Assembly: GCF_004833285.1 (NCBI RefSeq)
Contig: NZ_STFG01000003.1
Location: forward strand, 62,001-126,000
Source of the DNA: Lampropedia puyangensis
Lineage (GTDB): Bacteria; Pseudomonadota; Gammaproteobacteria; Burkholderiales; Burkholderiaceae_C
Length of the DNA stretch: 64,000 bases
Reading direction: 5' to 3'
The first letter of the stretch is position 1; every line of letters begins with the position of its first letter. The notes beneath the pieces are model-generated. The model was not told the origin of the DNA, ran no database searches, and saw only the letters and a list, made by a program, of their open reading frames with translations. This document shows positions 32,124 to 42,203 of the stretch, piece by piece. Position numbers and translations under genes: made by a program.

Positions 32124-33128
32124 ATGTCCTGGCTTGACAAAATCATCCCATCCCGACTGATTCGCAGTGCCGAATCTACTGCGCGCCACCAGATTCCTGA
32201 AGGATTGTGGTCAAAATGCCCAGTATGTGAGACCGTGCTCTACCGCGCTGACCTTGAGAAAAACCAAAACGTATGCCCACATTGCGGCGCACACCAACGC
32301 ATTGGTTCACGCATGCGTCTCAATGCATTTCTTGATCCTGAAGGCCGTTACGAGATCGGCCAAGAGGTCACGCCTGTTGACGCACTGAAATTCAAAGACA
32401 GCCGTAAATACCCTGAGCGCCTAAAAGAAGCGGGGAAATCCACCAACGAAACCGATGCGTTGATTGCCATGGGCGGCCAATTGCATGGATTGCCCGTAGT
32501 GGTTGCATGTTTTGAATTCGACTTCATGGGCGGTAGTATGGGCAGTGTGGTGGGCGAGCGTTTTGTACGCGCAGTCCAAGCCGCTCTGCACAAAAAAGTC
32601 CCCTTCATATGTTTTACAGCCACCGGTGGCGCGCGCATGCAAGAAGGCTTGCTCTCACTCATGCAAATGGCCAAAACCAATGCCGTACTGACTCAATTCG
32701 CAGCGCAGCGCTTGCCTTTTATCAGTGTATTGACGGACCCCACCATGGGTGGGGTAAGTGCCAGTTTTGCATTCATGGGGGATTTGGTCATTGCTGAGCC
32801 GAAAGCATTGATCGGGTTTGCTGGGCCTCGCGTGATTGAATCCACAGTGCGCGTGAAATTGCCAGAAGGCTTCCAGAGGGCCGAATTCCTGTTAGAGAAA
32901 GGTGCGATTGACATGATTGTTGATCGTCGCAACCTTCGCAGCACAATTGCACAGAACTTGGCCATTTTGACGCACCAAAAGGCACTGGCTCACACAGAGA
33001 GCATAGCCACCTTGACTCCTCGCTCACAAACTACAGATGCAGAGAAAAAAGAGCGCGCCAACAGCAAAACCACCTCGAAAGCCTCTGCAGAGAGTGCCGA
33101 ACCCGCGTCACGCAACGCAACAGAGTAA
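32124..33128 (+). CDS. accD: Acetyl-CoA carboxylase carboxyltransferase subunit beta
   Basis: A 334-residue subunit that, with AccA, moves the carboxyl group from biotin to acetyl-CoA to make malonyl-CoA for fatty acid synthesis. An N-terminal zinc ribbon has C32, C35, C51 and C54 ([18 protein letters not shown]). The crotonase-like core shows [37 protein letters not shown] and [13 protein letters not shown]-type wording. A Ser/Ala/Lys-rich tail of about 45 residues is longer than usual and looks disordered. A terminator follows, and the purF group faces it. Confidence 0.97.
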   Translation: MSWLDKIIPSRLIRSAESTARHQIPEGLWSKCPVCETVLYRADLEKNQNVCPHCGAHQRIGSRMRLNAFLDPEGRYEIGQEVTPVDALKFKDSRKYPERLKEAGKSTNETDALIAMGGQLHGLPVVVACFEFDFMGGSMGSVVGERFVRAVQAALHKKVPFICFTATGGARMQEGLLSLMQMAKTNAVLTQFAAQRLPFISVLTDPTMGGVSASFAFMGDLVIAEPKALIGFAGPRVIESTVRVKLPEGFQRAEFLLEKGAIDMIVDRRNLRSTIAQNLAILTHQKALAHTESIATLTPRSQTTDAEKKERANSKTTSKASAESAEPASRNATE

Positions 33129-33186
33129 TACTTTAGCGTGCGTATAAGCGCGCACGCACTAGTACTGATCAACACTGATCGCCCAC

Positions 33187-33219
33187 AAAAAAACGCGCCT
33201 TGTGAAGGCGCGTTTTTTT
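33187..33219. terminator. Bidirectional rho-independent terminator between accD and purF
   Basis: A 7-bp GC-rich stem ACGCGCC/GGCGCGT with a 7-base loop is flanked by A-tract and T-tract, so it can end transcripts from accD rightward and from purF leftward. Confidence 0.95.
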
Positions 33220-33248
33220 GTGGATTACAACATCAGTACTCTACCAAG

Positions 33249-34745
33249 TCAAACCAGTGTGCCGTCAGCATCAGCATCTTCTTTTGAAACGGGATTTCTC
33301 CCCTCATTGAGTTGGCTGATCGAATCTGCCGTCACATCACCTGTGACGTAAACACCATCAAAACAGGATGCGTCAAATCCTTTCAGCGCAGGGTTCAGCG
33401 ATCCGACGGCATGTTTCATCGCATCAACGTCCTGGTAAATCAATGCATCGCATCCAATCAATTGGCGGATTTGCTCCACATCCCGGTCATGCGCCACCAA
33501 CTCTTCTTTAGTTGGCATATCAATGCCATACACATTGGGGTAACGCACAGGAGGCGCCGCGCTGGCTAAATACACCTTGTTCGCGCCCACTTCTCGCGCC
33601 ATTTGAACAATCTCTTTGGAGGTTGTGCCACGCACGATGGAATCATCCACCAACAATACATTTCGCCCCTTGAACTCACTGGCAATGGCATTGAGCTTTT
33701 GGCGCACGGATTTCTTGCGTACCCCTTGACCAGGCATGATGAACGTGCGGCCCACATAGCGGTTTTTAACGAAACCTTCACGGTAGGGTTTTCCAATCAA
33801 TTGCGCCAGTTGCATGGCGCTTGGGCGGCTGGATTCAGGAATCGGAATCACCACATCAATGTCATTGGGAGGCACCACTGAAAGCACCCGTTTAGCCAGC
33901 GTCTCTCCCAAATTCAAGCGTGCGGTATAGACCGAGATACCATCCAAAACTGAGTCTGGACGGGCCAGATAGATGAATTCAAAGATACATGGACTATGCT
34001 TGGCTTGGCCTTCTGGTACACACATCGCACTAGCGACCTGCCCATCCAGATTGATGAAGACGGCCTCACCAGGTTTGATGTCGCGGTCAAGCGTGAATCC
34101 AGTTCCTTCCAACGCAACAGATTCACTAGCCAGCATGTAGGAACCATCATCCGAGTTTTTACTTAAACAAAGCGGACGAATACCGTACGGATCACGAAAT
34201 GCCAGCATGCCATAGCCAGCAATCATGGCGATCACTGCATAGGAGCCACTGACACGTTTGTGTACAGCGGCTACGGCAGCAAACACCGTCTCTGGGGTCA
34301 GTTGGCTTCCCACGGTCACACGGTCAAGCTCATGGGCCAAGACGTTGAGCAACACTTCCGAATCGCTGGTTGTGTTGGTGTGGCGATGGTCTGTGCCAAA
34401 CAACTCTTTACGCAGTGCCTTGGCATTGGTGATGTTGCCGTTATGCACCATCACAATGCCGAATGGGGCATTGACGTAGAACGGCTGCGCCTCCTCCTCG
34501 CTATTGGCATCCCCTGCTGTCGGGTAGCGCACCTGGCCCAGTCCAGTATTGCCTGGCAGGCTGCGCATATTGCGCGTGCGAAACACATCGCGCACCATGC
34601 CCTTGGCTTTGTGCATAAAGAACTTACGATCCAACTGGGTCACAATGCCCGTGGCATCTTGGCCGCGATGCTGCAACAACAACAACGCGTCATAAATCAA
34701 TTGATTGACCGGACTGCGACTAACGACTCCGACAATTCCACACAT
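33249..34745 (-). CDS. purF: Amidophosphoribosyltransferase
   Basis: A 498-residue enzyme that catalyses the first step of purine synthesis, forming phosphoribosylamine from PRPP and glutamine. The N-terminal glutaminase nucleophile is Cys2 in MCGIVGVV, with YPTAGDANSEEEAQPF and HNGNITNA around the site. The phosphoribosyltransferase part holds the PRPP loop VLLVDDSIVRGTTSKEI. It ends an apparent folC-dedD-cvpA-purF operon; the gap to cvpA is 167 bases, so a further promoter is possible. Confidence 0.98.
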   Translation of the reverse strand: MCGIVGVVSRSPVNQLIYDALLLLQHRGQDATGIVTQLDRKFFMHKAKGMVRDVFRTRNMRSLPGNTGLGQVRYPTAGDANSEEEAQPFYVNAPFGIVMVHNGNITNAKALRKELFGTDHRHTNTTSDSEVLLNVLAHELDRVTVGSQLTPETVFAAVAAVHKRVSGSYAVIAMIAGYGMLAFRDPYGIRPLCLSKNSDDGSYMLASESVALEGTGFTLDRDIKPGEAVFINLDGQVASAMCVPEGQAKHSPCIFEFIYLARPDSVLDGISVYTARLNLGETLAKRVLSVVPPNDIDVVIPIPESSRPSAMQLAQLIGKPYREGFVKNRYVGRTFIMPGQGVRKKSVRQKLNAIASEFKGRNVLLVDDSIVRGTTSKEIVQMAREVGANKVYLASAAPPVRYPNVYGIDMPTKEELVAHDRDVEQIRQLIGCDALIYQDVDAMKHAVGSLNPALKGFDASCFDGVYVTGDVTADSISQLNEGRNPVSKEDADADGTLV

Positions 34746-34912
34746 AGCGTGTTTCTCCTGGGGACAAAAAATAGAGCGAACGCCTCAGCAGCCGTCAAAG
34801 GCCACGCAACGTTCAATGTAAGTATTTAAGAATTCAAAACAAGGACGGCTCCAGCATCCATTCAGCCCACTCATAGCAAGAAAGACCAACGGACACACAA
34901 CGTCCATCCCCA

Positions 34913-35461
34913 TCACGACTGGGAGCGAGGCAATGACTCCAAAACAGGGGCAAGCGGAATACTGATCGGTTCAGGCTCTTGCAGAATCTTCCAAGTGGGG
35001 AGCATTGTGGCCAATTCAAGCCGAGCACGATCAAGTACAGGCCCAACGGCAGAACCTTGCCACCATGGCTCTGCGACCCATTGCAGGGCATGCACGACCA
35101 CGGCCACCACCACACCTGCTAAGCCAATACGAACCACGCCAAACAGTGCGCCAATCAAACGGTCTGCCGCACGAATGCCGAGTTTTTTTGCAGATTGGCG
35201 CCCCAGCGAAGCGAGCATCGATGAGACAAAAACCGCCACAATCAAAACAGCCAGCATCCCCAACACACGCCGAACACCATCAGCCAAGGATGACATTGGA
35301 ATCCATTGCCCCACTGCAGGCCCAAAAGCCATAGCAGCAGCGATCCCTAATACCCACCCTAGAACGCTGATGCTTTCAAAAATAAAGCCACGCCATGCAC
35401 CAACAGCTACCGAAAGAAAGGCCAGCATGAGAAAAGCCAAGTCGAACCCGTTCAATGTCAT
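34913..35461 (-). CDS. cvpA: CvpA family membrane protein
   Basis: A 182-residue inner-membrane protein with four hydrophobic segments in the first 125 residues and a soluble tail. FLSVAVGAWRGFIFESISVLGW is the usual opening of the family (quoted from residue 15 on; only part is diagnostic). CvpA was named for colicin V production and has been linked to purine operons and envelope stress tolerance. It lies between the SPOR gene and purF, as in E. coli. Confidence 0.93.
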   Translation of the reverse strand: MTLNGFDLAFLMLAFLSVAVGAWRGFIFESISVLGWVLGIAAAMAFGPAVGQWIPMSSLADGVRRVLGMLAVLIVAVFVSSMLASLGRQSAKKLGIRAADRLIGALFGVVRIGLAGVVVAVVVHALQWVAEPWWQGSAVGPVLDRARLELATMLPTWKILQEPEPISIPLAPVLESLPRSQS

Positions 35462-35536
35462 CGGGACTCATCTTTCATGCACACCTCTGTGCAAGAGGCA
35501 AAAAACAGGGGGAAAACTGGCATCACGACAGGCTTA

Positions 35537-36571
35537 TTACATGGACATGATTGCAGCAGGCAGGCTTACTGCCTTGACCCGTTCGGCTGCGCGGTCAGCC
35601 TCTGCCCGGTTGGCAAATGGTCCAACACGTACACGCGTAGCACGCCCTGAGCCAGTTTGAATGACCTGCGTATAGGTTTTCAGCCCAGCACCTTCAAGCT
35701 TTTGCCGAATTTCGCGTACTTTCGCTTCATCAGAGAATGCGCCAATCTGCACAATAAAGCGCCCCTCATCACTGCGATTGGCTGCCGTTGTCGCCTCAAC
35801 AGGTCGCCCCTCAAGCAATGCCTTTGCGCGAGCAGCCTCATCACTACTGGCTGAGCGAGCAGGTACAGGTTTGGCTGGCGGAGGCGGAGGCACCACAGCA
35901 GCTGGTGTGGTCGCGGCAGCCACTGTCGAAGTGGTTGCTACAGGCTTGGTCTCAACTGGTTTGGTTTCCGCAGTTTTTACAGCCGGCTTCACCTGTGCCG
36001 TAGCAGTGTTGTTGGTGGTGGCTGCATTGGTCGTCGTCGAATTGGCTGGTTTAGCGGTCGGCTTAGCCTCCTCAGTCTGCGCACGCTGCGCTTGTGTGCG
36101 TGCCTCCTGCGCGCGCTGAGAAGCCAAGCTGGCAACCTCTTGTGTTGGTCGCGCTGCAGCAGAGGGCTCTCTGTTGGCAGTCGCAGTGGCAGCAGGCACG
36201 GCAGTAGTCCTGCTCTGGGTTGCCGCAGGCGTTGTTTGTGGCGTCGTCACCGCAGGGGTATCAACCACTTCTTCACCATCTGACAACCCATGGCTGTTCA
36301 TCGCTACTTGTGCTGGAGCATTCAATGGCGGGGACGTATCTCTGCCTGCCACACTGACTTGGGCATTGACCGGCAACGGCCTCGGCTCAGTATCAAAGAG
36401 CATAGGAAATACCACAATAGCGGCAAGCACCAAAAGACAGGCGCCAATCAAGCGGTGCCGCGCTCTGCGACGCATATCATCAACAGAATCAACAGCACGG
36501 CGAGTAGGACGCGCGCGCTTACCGCCGTCCTGTTCAGCTTTCTCCGCCTTGCGAGGTTCAAACAATGCCAT
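35537..36571 (-). CDS. dedD: SPOR domain protein, DedD-like
   Basis: A 344-residue bitopic inner-membrane protein. A basic cytoplasmic N-terminus is followed by one membrane helix (LIGACLLVLAAIVVFPMLF, residues 41-59). A long Thr/Ala/Pro linker with repeats such as KPVETKPVA comes next, and the C-terminal SPOR domain is seen in EGRFIVQIGAFSDEAKVREI and RVRVGPFANRAEADRA. SPOR domains bind denuded septal peptidoglycan, so it probably acts in cell constriction. Its linker is longer than in E. coli DedD (220 residues in total). It lies between folC and cvpA. Confidence 0.93.
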   Translation of the reverse strand: MALFEPRKAEKAEQDGGKRARPTRRAVDSVDDMRRRARHRLIGACLLVLAAIVVFPMLFDTEPRPLPVNAQVSVAGRDTSPPLNAPAQVAMNSHGLSDGEEVVDTPAVTTPQTTPAATQSRTTAVPAATATANREPSAAARPTQEVASLASQRAQEARTQAQRAQTEEAKPTAKPANSTTTNAATTNNTATAQVKPAVKTAETKPVETKPVATTSTVAAATTPAAVVPPPPPAKPVPARSASSDEAARAKALLEGRPVEATTAANRSDEGRFIVQIGAFSDEAKVREIRQKLEGAGLKTYTQVIQTGSGRATRVRVGPFANRAEADRAAERVKAVSLPAAIMSM

Positions 36572-36649
36572 ATCAGTTCGAAATGCTTTCTAACAAGTCA
36601 AGTACGTGGCCCAGAGGCTAGGGCCTTGTGCCATGAAGCCTTAGGGCAT

Positions 36650-38017
36650 TCATTCACTGCTTTGGTTCCGCCAATGGGGAGAGTCCAACCGAGGAACCCC
36701 TTCGCTCAACACACCACCGACCGTATAAAACGAGCCAAAGACCACAATTCTATCAGCAGGGTCTGCCGCCTTAACTGCCGCCTTCAATGCTTGACTGGGC
36801 GTAGCAAAAGCCTGAGCCGGTACCTCCCGTGGGCGCTGCCCAACCATTTGCAAGGCTTGCCAACGTTTAACCAAGTCTGATGCTTTTTCAGCTCGTGGCA
36901 ATGGCAAATCAGTAAAGTACCATCGATCCACCAAAGGACCAATGCGCTGCATCACAGCGGCCAGATCCTTGTCATGCATGGCGCCAAAGACAGCATGCGT
37001 TACAGGGAAAAAACCCATGGCGTCCAAATTAACAGCCAGCGCAGCCACCGAATGCGGATTGTGTGCTACATCCAGCACCAGACTGGGTTGCCCCGGCACA
37101 ATTTGAAAGCGCCCGGGAACATCCACCAAAGAAAAACCCTGTCGGATGGCTTGGGCCGTAACAGGCAGTACTTGCCGCAATGCTTGGAATGCAGCTAGAA
37201 CCCCTGCCGCATTGATCAGTTGGTTAGCACCTCGCAATGCAGGATAGGCCAAGCCATGAAAACGTTTGCCGCGCCCTGCCCAGTTCCACTGCTGGCGATC
37301 ACCTGAATAGTTGAAGTCGCGACCAGCCTGCCACAAATCAGCCCCAATTTGCTCTGCATGCAGCACCACCGATTGAGGTGGCATCGGATCAGAAACCACG
37401 ACGGGCTTACCTGAACGCATGATGCCCGCTTTTTCGCGCCCAATGGTTTCACGGTCTGGCCCCAGAAATTCGGTGTGGTCAATATCGATGCTGGTAATGA
37501 TCGCGCAATCAGCATCAAAAATATTGGTCGCATCCAACCGTCCGCCCAAGCCCACCTCCAAAATCGCCACATCAAGCTTGCTTTGGCTCATGATGCGCGC
37601 AATGGCCAAGGTAGTGAATTCAAAATAGCTTAATGAAACTGGTTTGCCTTGAGTCCCCGCTGAAAAGCGGGCCTGTTCGACTGCTTCAAAGTGCGGCACC
37701 AGATCTTGCGCAAACACGATTTCGCCGCCAATGCGGCAGCGCTCTTCAAAGCTAACCAGATGCGGCGAGGTATACACACCTGTTCTGTAGCCGCTTTGCA
37801 GTGCAATCGCCTCCAGCATGGCGCATGTAGAGCCTTTTCCGTTGGTTCCTGCCACAGTGATGACGGGACAATCGAAGCGCAATTGCAAAGCCTGCGCCAC
37901 CAAAGCAACTCGCTCCAAGCCTAACTCTATCGTTTTAGGGTGAATTTGCTCGCAGTAAGCAAGCCATTCATTCAAGGGGGCTCCATGTGCTGGGGCTTGG
38001 CAAAGAGTTTCAGACAT
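36650..38017 (-). CDS. folC: Bifunctional dihydrofolate synthase/folylpolyglutamate synthase
   Basis: A 455-residue Mur-ligase-fold enzyme that adds glutamate to dihydropteroate and then to folates. The ATP loop ITVAGTNGKGSTCAML is near residue 54. YTSPHLVSFEERCRIGG, EVGLGGRLDATN and LDVAHNPHSVAAL are family blocks. It leads the folC-dedD-cvpA-purF group. The 288-base gap upstream contains the acnA 3' end hairpin and must hold the promoter. Confidence 0.97.
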   Translation of the reverse strand: MSETLCQAPAHGAPLNEWLAYCEQIHPKTIELGLERVALVAQALQLRFDCPVITVAGTNGKGSTCAMLEAIALQSGYRTGVYTSPHLVSFEERCRIGGEIVFAQDLVPHFEAVEQARFSAGTQGKPVSLSYFEFTTLAIARIMSQSKLDVAILEVGLGGRLDATNIFDADCAIITSIDIDHTEFLGPDRETIGREKAGIMRSGKPVVVSDPMPPQSVVLHAEQIGADLWQAGRDFNYSGDRQQWNWAGRGKRFHGLAYPALRGANQLINAAGVLAAFQALRQVLPVTAQAIRQGFSLVDVPGRFQIVPGQPSLVLDVAHNPHSVAALAVNLDAMGFFPVTHAVFGAMHDKDLAAVMQRIGPLVDRWYFTDLPLPRAEKASDLVKRWQALQMVGQRPREVPAQAFATPSQALKAAVKAADPADRIVVFGSFYTVGGVLSEGVPRLDSPHWRNQSSE

Positions 38018-38238
38018 ATCAAGCTGTAGATCAGAGAACAGGCGCTATTGTCTCCCAAGCAGCAAAGCCCCGCAGCGGCCCGTTTGAGCGCGTATGCATT
38101 GGTGCGCAAAAGAATGAACCGAATCCTACACAAATAGAAATAAAGCCCAAGAACGCAAAAATCCCAAAAGAAACCGACAACGACCACTGCTTGCCCTGCG
38201 CTTGTCTAAAAGCGTTGAAAAAGTCAGATCAAATTTTT

Positions 38239-38270
38239 CTGTACGGAATGGAGCGAGCCATCCCGTACAG
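38239..38270 (-). promoter_or_regulatory. Strong hairpin in the acnA 3' UTR
   Basis: In acnA mRNA sense, CUGUACGGGAUGG pairs with CCAUUCCGUACAG through 13 continuous pairs around a 6-base loop. One of these pairs is G-U, which would be an A-C mismatch on the opposite strand, so the structure belongs to the acnA transcript. It starts 36 bases after the stop. AAAAAUUUG follows instead of a T-run, so it is not a standard terminator and may stabilise the mRNA end or bind protein. Confidence 0.65.
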
Positions 38271-38305
38271 CCGCATGTTGTTGCCGAACCTTTCCCGCCA
38301 ACAAC

Positions 38306-41287
38306 TTACGCAAGAAGTTGACGCAGGACATACGGCAAGATGCCGCCAGCTCGGTAGTAATCCACCTCAATGGGCGTATCAATACGCAGGGTGACGGTGC
38401 ACTGCAGTGTCTGCCCATTTTTTCTTGTAATGGTCAGCACCGCGTCGCTTTGCGGCTTGAGTTCTGGATGCACAACAATATCCACCTGTTCAGAACCATC
38501 GAGCAACAATGTCTGCCACGACTCATCGCCTTTGAATTGCAACGGCAACACGCCCATACCCACCAAGTTGGAGCGGTGAATGCGTTCAAAACTGCGTGCA
38601 ACGACTGCTTTAATGCCCAAAAGCTGGGTACCTTTGGCCGCCCAGTCGCGGCTTGATCCGGTACCGTATTCCTCACCGGCAAAAATCACGGTCGATTTAC
38701 CTGCTGCGATGTATTGCATGGCTGCGTCATAAATCGGCAGTTTGGCACCTTGTTGGGCCCCTTCGCCTTGGTACAGGGTCACCCCACCCTCTTCCCGCGA
38801 GCCATCAGCCGCGGCAGGAATCATCAAGTTCTTGATGCGTACATTGGCAAAAGTGCCTCGCATCATCACTTCATGGTTGCCACGACGTGAGCCATAGCTG
38901 TTGAAATCTTGTTTCATCACGCCATGGGCTTTGAGCCAAATCCCTGCGGGTGAACTCTCTTTGATAGAGCCTGCAGGCGAAATGTGGTCGGTGGTGATCG
39001 AGTCGCCAAACAGCGCCATGATGTGCGCTTTCTGTACGACAGGCCCCAACTCGCTAGTGGCGCTGCTGGCCTCAGGCTCCAGCGTGAATTGCTCGAAAAA
39101 TGGCGGCTCAGCGATATAAGTGCTCTCTGGCCATGAGTAAGTTTCCCCCTTGCTGCCTTTGATTTTTTCCCACAACTTGCCCGGATCCTTTCGGATCTTG
39201 CTGTAATTGGCCCGAAAAACCTTGGCATTCATGGCGTACTTGAGCAGTTGGTAGACCTCTTCGCTGCTGGGCCAGATATCCCCCAAATACACGGGACGGC
39301 CCTTTTTATCCGTCCCTACAGGCTCGGTCATCAAGTCTTTCAGCACCGTTCCAGCAATTGCATAGGCCACCACCAAAGGGGGGCTGGCCAAAAAATTGGC
39401 TTTGATGTTAGGGTGAATACGCGCCTCAAAATTGCGGTTACCCGACAGCACAGCAGCACACACCAGGTTGTCTTTGACAATTGTGTCATTGAACTCTTGC
39501 CGCAAATCACCCGCGTTGCCAATGCAAGTTGTGCAGCCGTAACCTGCCAGATTAAAGCCTAATTTGGCCAAGTACGGTAGCAAACCTGTTTTCTCTAGGT
39601 ATTCAGTCACAATACGAGAGCCTGGCGCCAGCGATGTCTTGATATGCGGCTGCACGGTCAACCCTTTTTTCACTGCCTTTTTGGCCAACAGGCCTGCAGC
39701 CAGCAACACGCTTGGGTTGGAGGTATTCGTGCAACTGGTGATGGCCGCAATCAGCACATCGCCATTACCCAGTGTGACATCGCCTTCACGCGCGGGCTGG
39801 CTAGGCAGACTGCTTTGCTGCGCAGCCATTTCAAATGCTGGCTTATTAGCCACCATTTCCGCCTTTTCTCTGGATGCGCCAAGGGTTGCCGGCTTCTCTT
39901 GTGTACCAATACTTGGCTTGCCCTGCACATCCACGCCATCACTGGAGTAGTAACGCGCGCGCAGCATCTGTGCATCTTGGTTAAAGCCGTTTTCAGCCAC
40001 CGGTTTGCTGAACAGGTCAATGAACGTGCTTTTGACGTTACCCAGTTCAATGCGGTCTTGGGGTCGTTTGGGGCCAGCAAGACTAGGTGTAACGCGACCC
40101 AAATCCAGCGACACAACTTGCGAATAATCTATCGCTCCAGACTTGGGAATACCAAAGAGCTTTTGTGCCTTGAAGTACGCAGCAAAAGCGTCAATCTCTT
40201 CTTGGCTGCGGCCTGTGCCTTCAAAGTATTCCAGCGTCTTGTCATCAACCGGAAAGAAGCCCATAGTGGCACCGTACTCAGGGGCCATATTGCCGATCGT
40301 GGCGCGGTCAGGTACAGCCAAACTTTCTGTTCCCTCGCCAAAAAACTCCACGAATTTGCCCACGACTTTATGTTGTCGCAAAATTTCTGTCACCGTCAAC
40401 ACCAAGTCAGTAGCTGTTACACCTTCTCGCAAGCGACCGGTCAATTCAAAGCCAACCACATCGGGGGTCAGAAAATACAGGGGTTGCCCCAACATAGCCG
40501 CTTCGGCCTCAATACCACCAACGCCCCAACCAACCACACCAATCCCATTGATCATCGTCGTGTGGCTATCGGTTCCCACCAAGGTATCGGGGTAGTACAC
40601 ACCATCCTTGGTTTGGTGAACGCCTCTGGCGAAATACTCCAGATTCACTTGGTGAACGATGCCAAACCCCGGAGGCACCACCCCAAAGGTATTGAACGCC
40701 TGCATTCCCCACTTCATAAAGGCGTAGCGTTCTTGGTTGCGCTGGAATTCGAGCTTCATATTCAAATCCAACGCTTTTTCTGTGCCGTAATAGTCCACCA
40801 TGATGGAGTGGTCTACTACCAGATCGACAGGCACCAAGGGCTCAATTTTTTCAGGGGATTTTCCCAACTTTGCCGCAGCAGTGCGCATGGCCGCCAAATC
40901 AGCCAGCAATGGCACACCGGTGAAATCCTGCAACACGACACGCGCCAACACGAAAGGGATTTCTTCTGTGCGTTTCGCTTTGGGCTTCCAATTGGCCAAT
41001 TGCTTGATATGTGCATCAGTAATGCGGCGGCCATCGTAGTTGCGCAGCACGGATTCAAGAACGATGCGAATCGATACCGGCAAACGCTCGATATTCGGAT
41101 AGGTCTTGGCCAACTCTGGCAAAGAATAGTAAGTGCCAGATACGCCTGAAGCTGTTCGGAACCGTTTTTTGGTACTGGCAGGCAGTGCTGGGGCCGATTT
41201 GATTGTTTTGGCTGCTTTGCGTGGAGTTTTAGTGGCAGCGCTGGCCAAAGCACTTTTGCGTGGAGACTGGCGAGTGGATGTGGTCAT
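38306..41287 (-). CDS. acnA: Aconitate hydratase A with Lys/Ala-rich N-terminal tail
   Basis: A 993-residue IRP1/AcnA-type enzyme that interconverts citrate and isocitrate in the TCA cycle. The three cluster Cys are in [13 protein letters not shown] and [12 protein letters not shown]. The swivel domain has [13 protein letters not shown] with the catalytic Ser and Arg. AGGA lies 7 bases before the ATG at 41287. The first 45 residues hold SPRK and TPRK motifs in a Lys/Ala/Ser-rich stretch, an extension of about 30 residues over E. coli AcnA. A Gln/Ser-rich insert of about 40 residues ([16 protein letters not shown]) is also unusual. A stable hairpin follows in the 3' UTR. Confidence 0.95.
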   Translation of the reverse strand: MTTSTRQSPRKSALASAATKTPRKAAKTIKSAPALPASTKKRFRTASGVSGTYYSLPELAKTYPNIERLPVSIRIVLESVLRNYDGRRITDAHIKQLANWKPKAKRTEEIPFVLARVVLQDFTGVPLLADLAAMRTAAAKLGKSPEKIEPLVPVDLVVDHSIMVDYYGTEKALDLNMKLEFQRNQERYAFMKWGMQAFNTFGVVPPGFGIVHQVNLEYFARGVHQTKDGVYYPDTLVGTDSHTTMINGIGVVGWGVGGIEAEAAMLGQPLYFLTPDVVGFELTGRLREGVTATDLVLTVTEILRQHKVVGKFVEFFGEGTESLAVPDRATIGNMAPEYGATMGFFPVDDKTLEYFEGTGRSQEEIDAFAAYFKAQKLFGIPKSGAIDYSQVVSLDLGRVTPSLAGPKRPQDRIELGNVKSTFIDLFSKPVAENGFNQDAQMLRARYYSSDGVDVQGKPSIGTQEKPATLGASREKAEMVANKPAFEMAAQQSSLPSQPAREGDVTLGNGDVLIAAITSCTNTSNPSVLLAAGLLAKKAVKKGLTVQPHIKTSLAPGSRIVTEYLEKTGLLPYLAKLGFNLAGYGCTTCIGNAGDLRQEFNDTIVKDNLVCAAVLSGNRNFEARIHPNIKANFLASPPLVVAYAIAGTVLKDLMTEPVGTDKKGRPVYLGDIWPSSEEVYQLLKYAMNAKVFRANYSKIRKDPGKLWEKIKGSKGETYSWPESTYIAEPPFFEQFTLEPEASSATSELGPVVQKAHIMALFGDSITTDHISPAGSIKESSPAGIWLKAHGVMKQDFNSYGSRRGNHEVMMRGTFANVRIKNLMIPAAADGSREEGGVTLYQGEGAQQGAKLPIYDAAMQYIAAGKSTVIFAGEEYGTGSSRDWAAKGTQLLGIKAVVARSFERIHRSNLVGMGVLPLQFKGDESWQTLLLDGSEQVDIVVHPELKPQSDAVLTITRKNGQTLQCTVTLRIDTPIEVDYYRAGGILPYVLRQLLA

Positions 41288-41487
41288 CTCTGCGTCCTTT
41301 GCTTCTAGTTCAGTCAGTGGGGTCTGCATCCATGCGTCCATCCCATCTTCTACAAGCGATCTCAACGCATCAAAGCAGATGCATCTATCTTACTGCCGCC
41401 CACAAAAACCAGCACGCACAAAGGAAAACAACCAAAACTACGCATGCCACCCTCGGTGAGCGCATGCGGCATCAACACACCAACCTG

Positions 41488-41796
41488 TCAACGCCGGCGC
41501 ACCAAAGCCTGAAATGCAGCTTGTTTGCTCAACAGCAATGCCATGCGTATCAACAGCGCAGCCAACGCAGCGCCAGAGACAATGACCAGCAAACTCATGC
41601 CAAAAGATAAAGATCCCCAAAAAGGGCTAATAAATACCCATTGCGGTAAAAAATAACCGATCAGCATTGCACCAAAAGGAAAGACCACCGACAAAACAGC
41701 CACCAAGCCAGCAGTAGCAGCCAGCACCACAATCCCAAGAGCACACAGCATCGAACGCCATGAAGAAGAACCGGCAAAAGAGATTTTTTTAGGCAT
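41488..41796 (-). CDS. Small membrane protein of unknown function
   Basis: A 102-residue protein starting MPKKISFAGSSSW. It has two or three hydrophobic segments (LGIVVLAATAGLVAVLSVVF, PFGAMLIGYFLPQW and LLVIVSGAALAALLIRM), with Arg-rich ends. No family is recognised. It lies 200 bases upstream of acnA on the same strand with no sign of coupling. The ATG at 41796 has only a weak ribosome site; an in-frame upstream extension reaches 41850. Confidence 0.6.
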   Translation of the reverse strand: MPKKISFAGSSSWRSMLCALGIVVLAATAGLVAVLSVVFPFGAMLIGYFLPQWVFISPFWGSLSFGMSLLVIVSGAALAALLIRMALLLSKQAAFQALVRRR

Positions 41797-42203
41797 TGTG
41801 TTTTCTATCTTGTGTTGTGTGCATTGGCCTCTGCCCCACAAAAAATTCACCTTGGGTTATCCGCCCCTATCGCCAAAGAAGGCCAAGGCATTGCATGGCT
41901 CGGCAGTGTAAGACGCAACATCCAACCCTAAGCATCTTAGGAGGTGTTCTTTTAAATTGCTTTCTTAACAGGATTGACACCACGCCAGCACGTGCATGCA
42001 CGGCATGTAGGCACTCAATAGTATTTAATAAGCAAACAATTCATCAACTACATATGTATTTATCTCTCAATAAAGCATTCTTATCATTCTGAGCATGCAC
42101 AGAAACGCAATCACCTGATGGATTTCCAGCATGTGACAAAAGTGTTTTGCATAGACGTTTTGCCAGCTTATTTCTTTGCTTTAAATCCTTCAGGAGAATT
42201 CAT
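41797..42203. other. Intergenic region without supported genes
   Basis: About 400 bases with no convincing reading frame. The part from 41935 to 42090 is AT-rich and probably holds the promoter of the rightward lipoprotein gene. Near 41992 there is a perfect 12-base palindrome CGTGCATGCACG, which could bind a dimeric regulator. Confidence 0.5.

Noticed and set aside
35900-36250. Tandem-looking TTGG/GCAG-rich repeats
   Set aside because: They lie within the Thr/Ala/Pro linker of the SPOR protein and come from low-complexity coding sequence, not from a repeat element or CRISPR.
39644-41149. A 501-codon open frame on the plus strand inside acnA
   Set aside because: It is antisense to a clear aconitase and its translation resembles no protein. 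Such long antisense frames follow from the codon use of the real gene.
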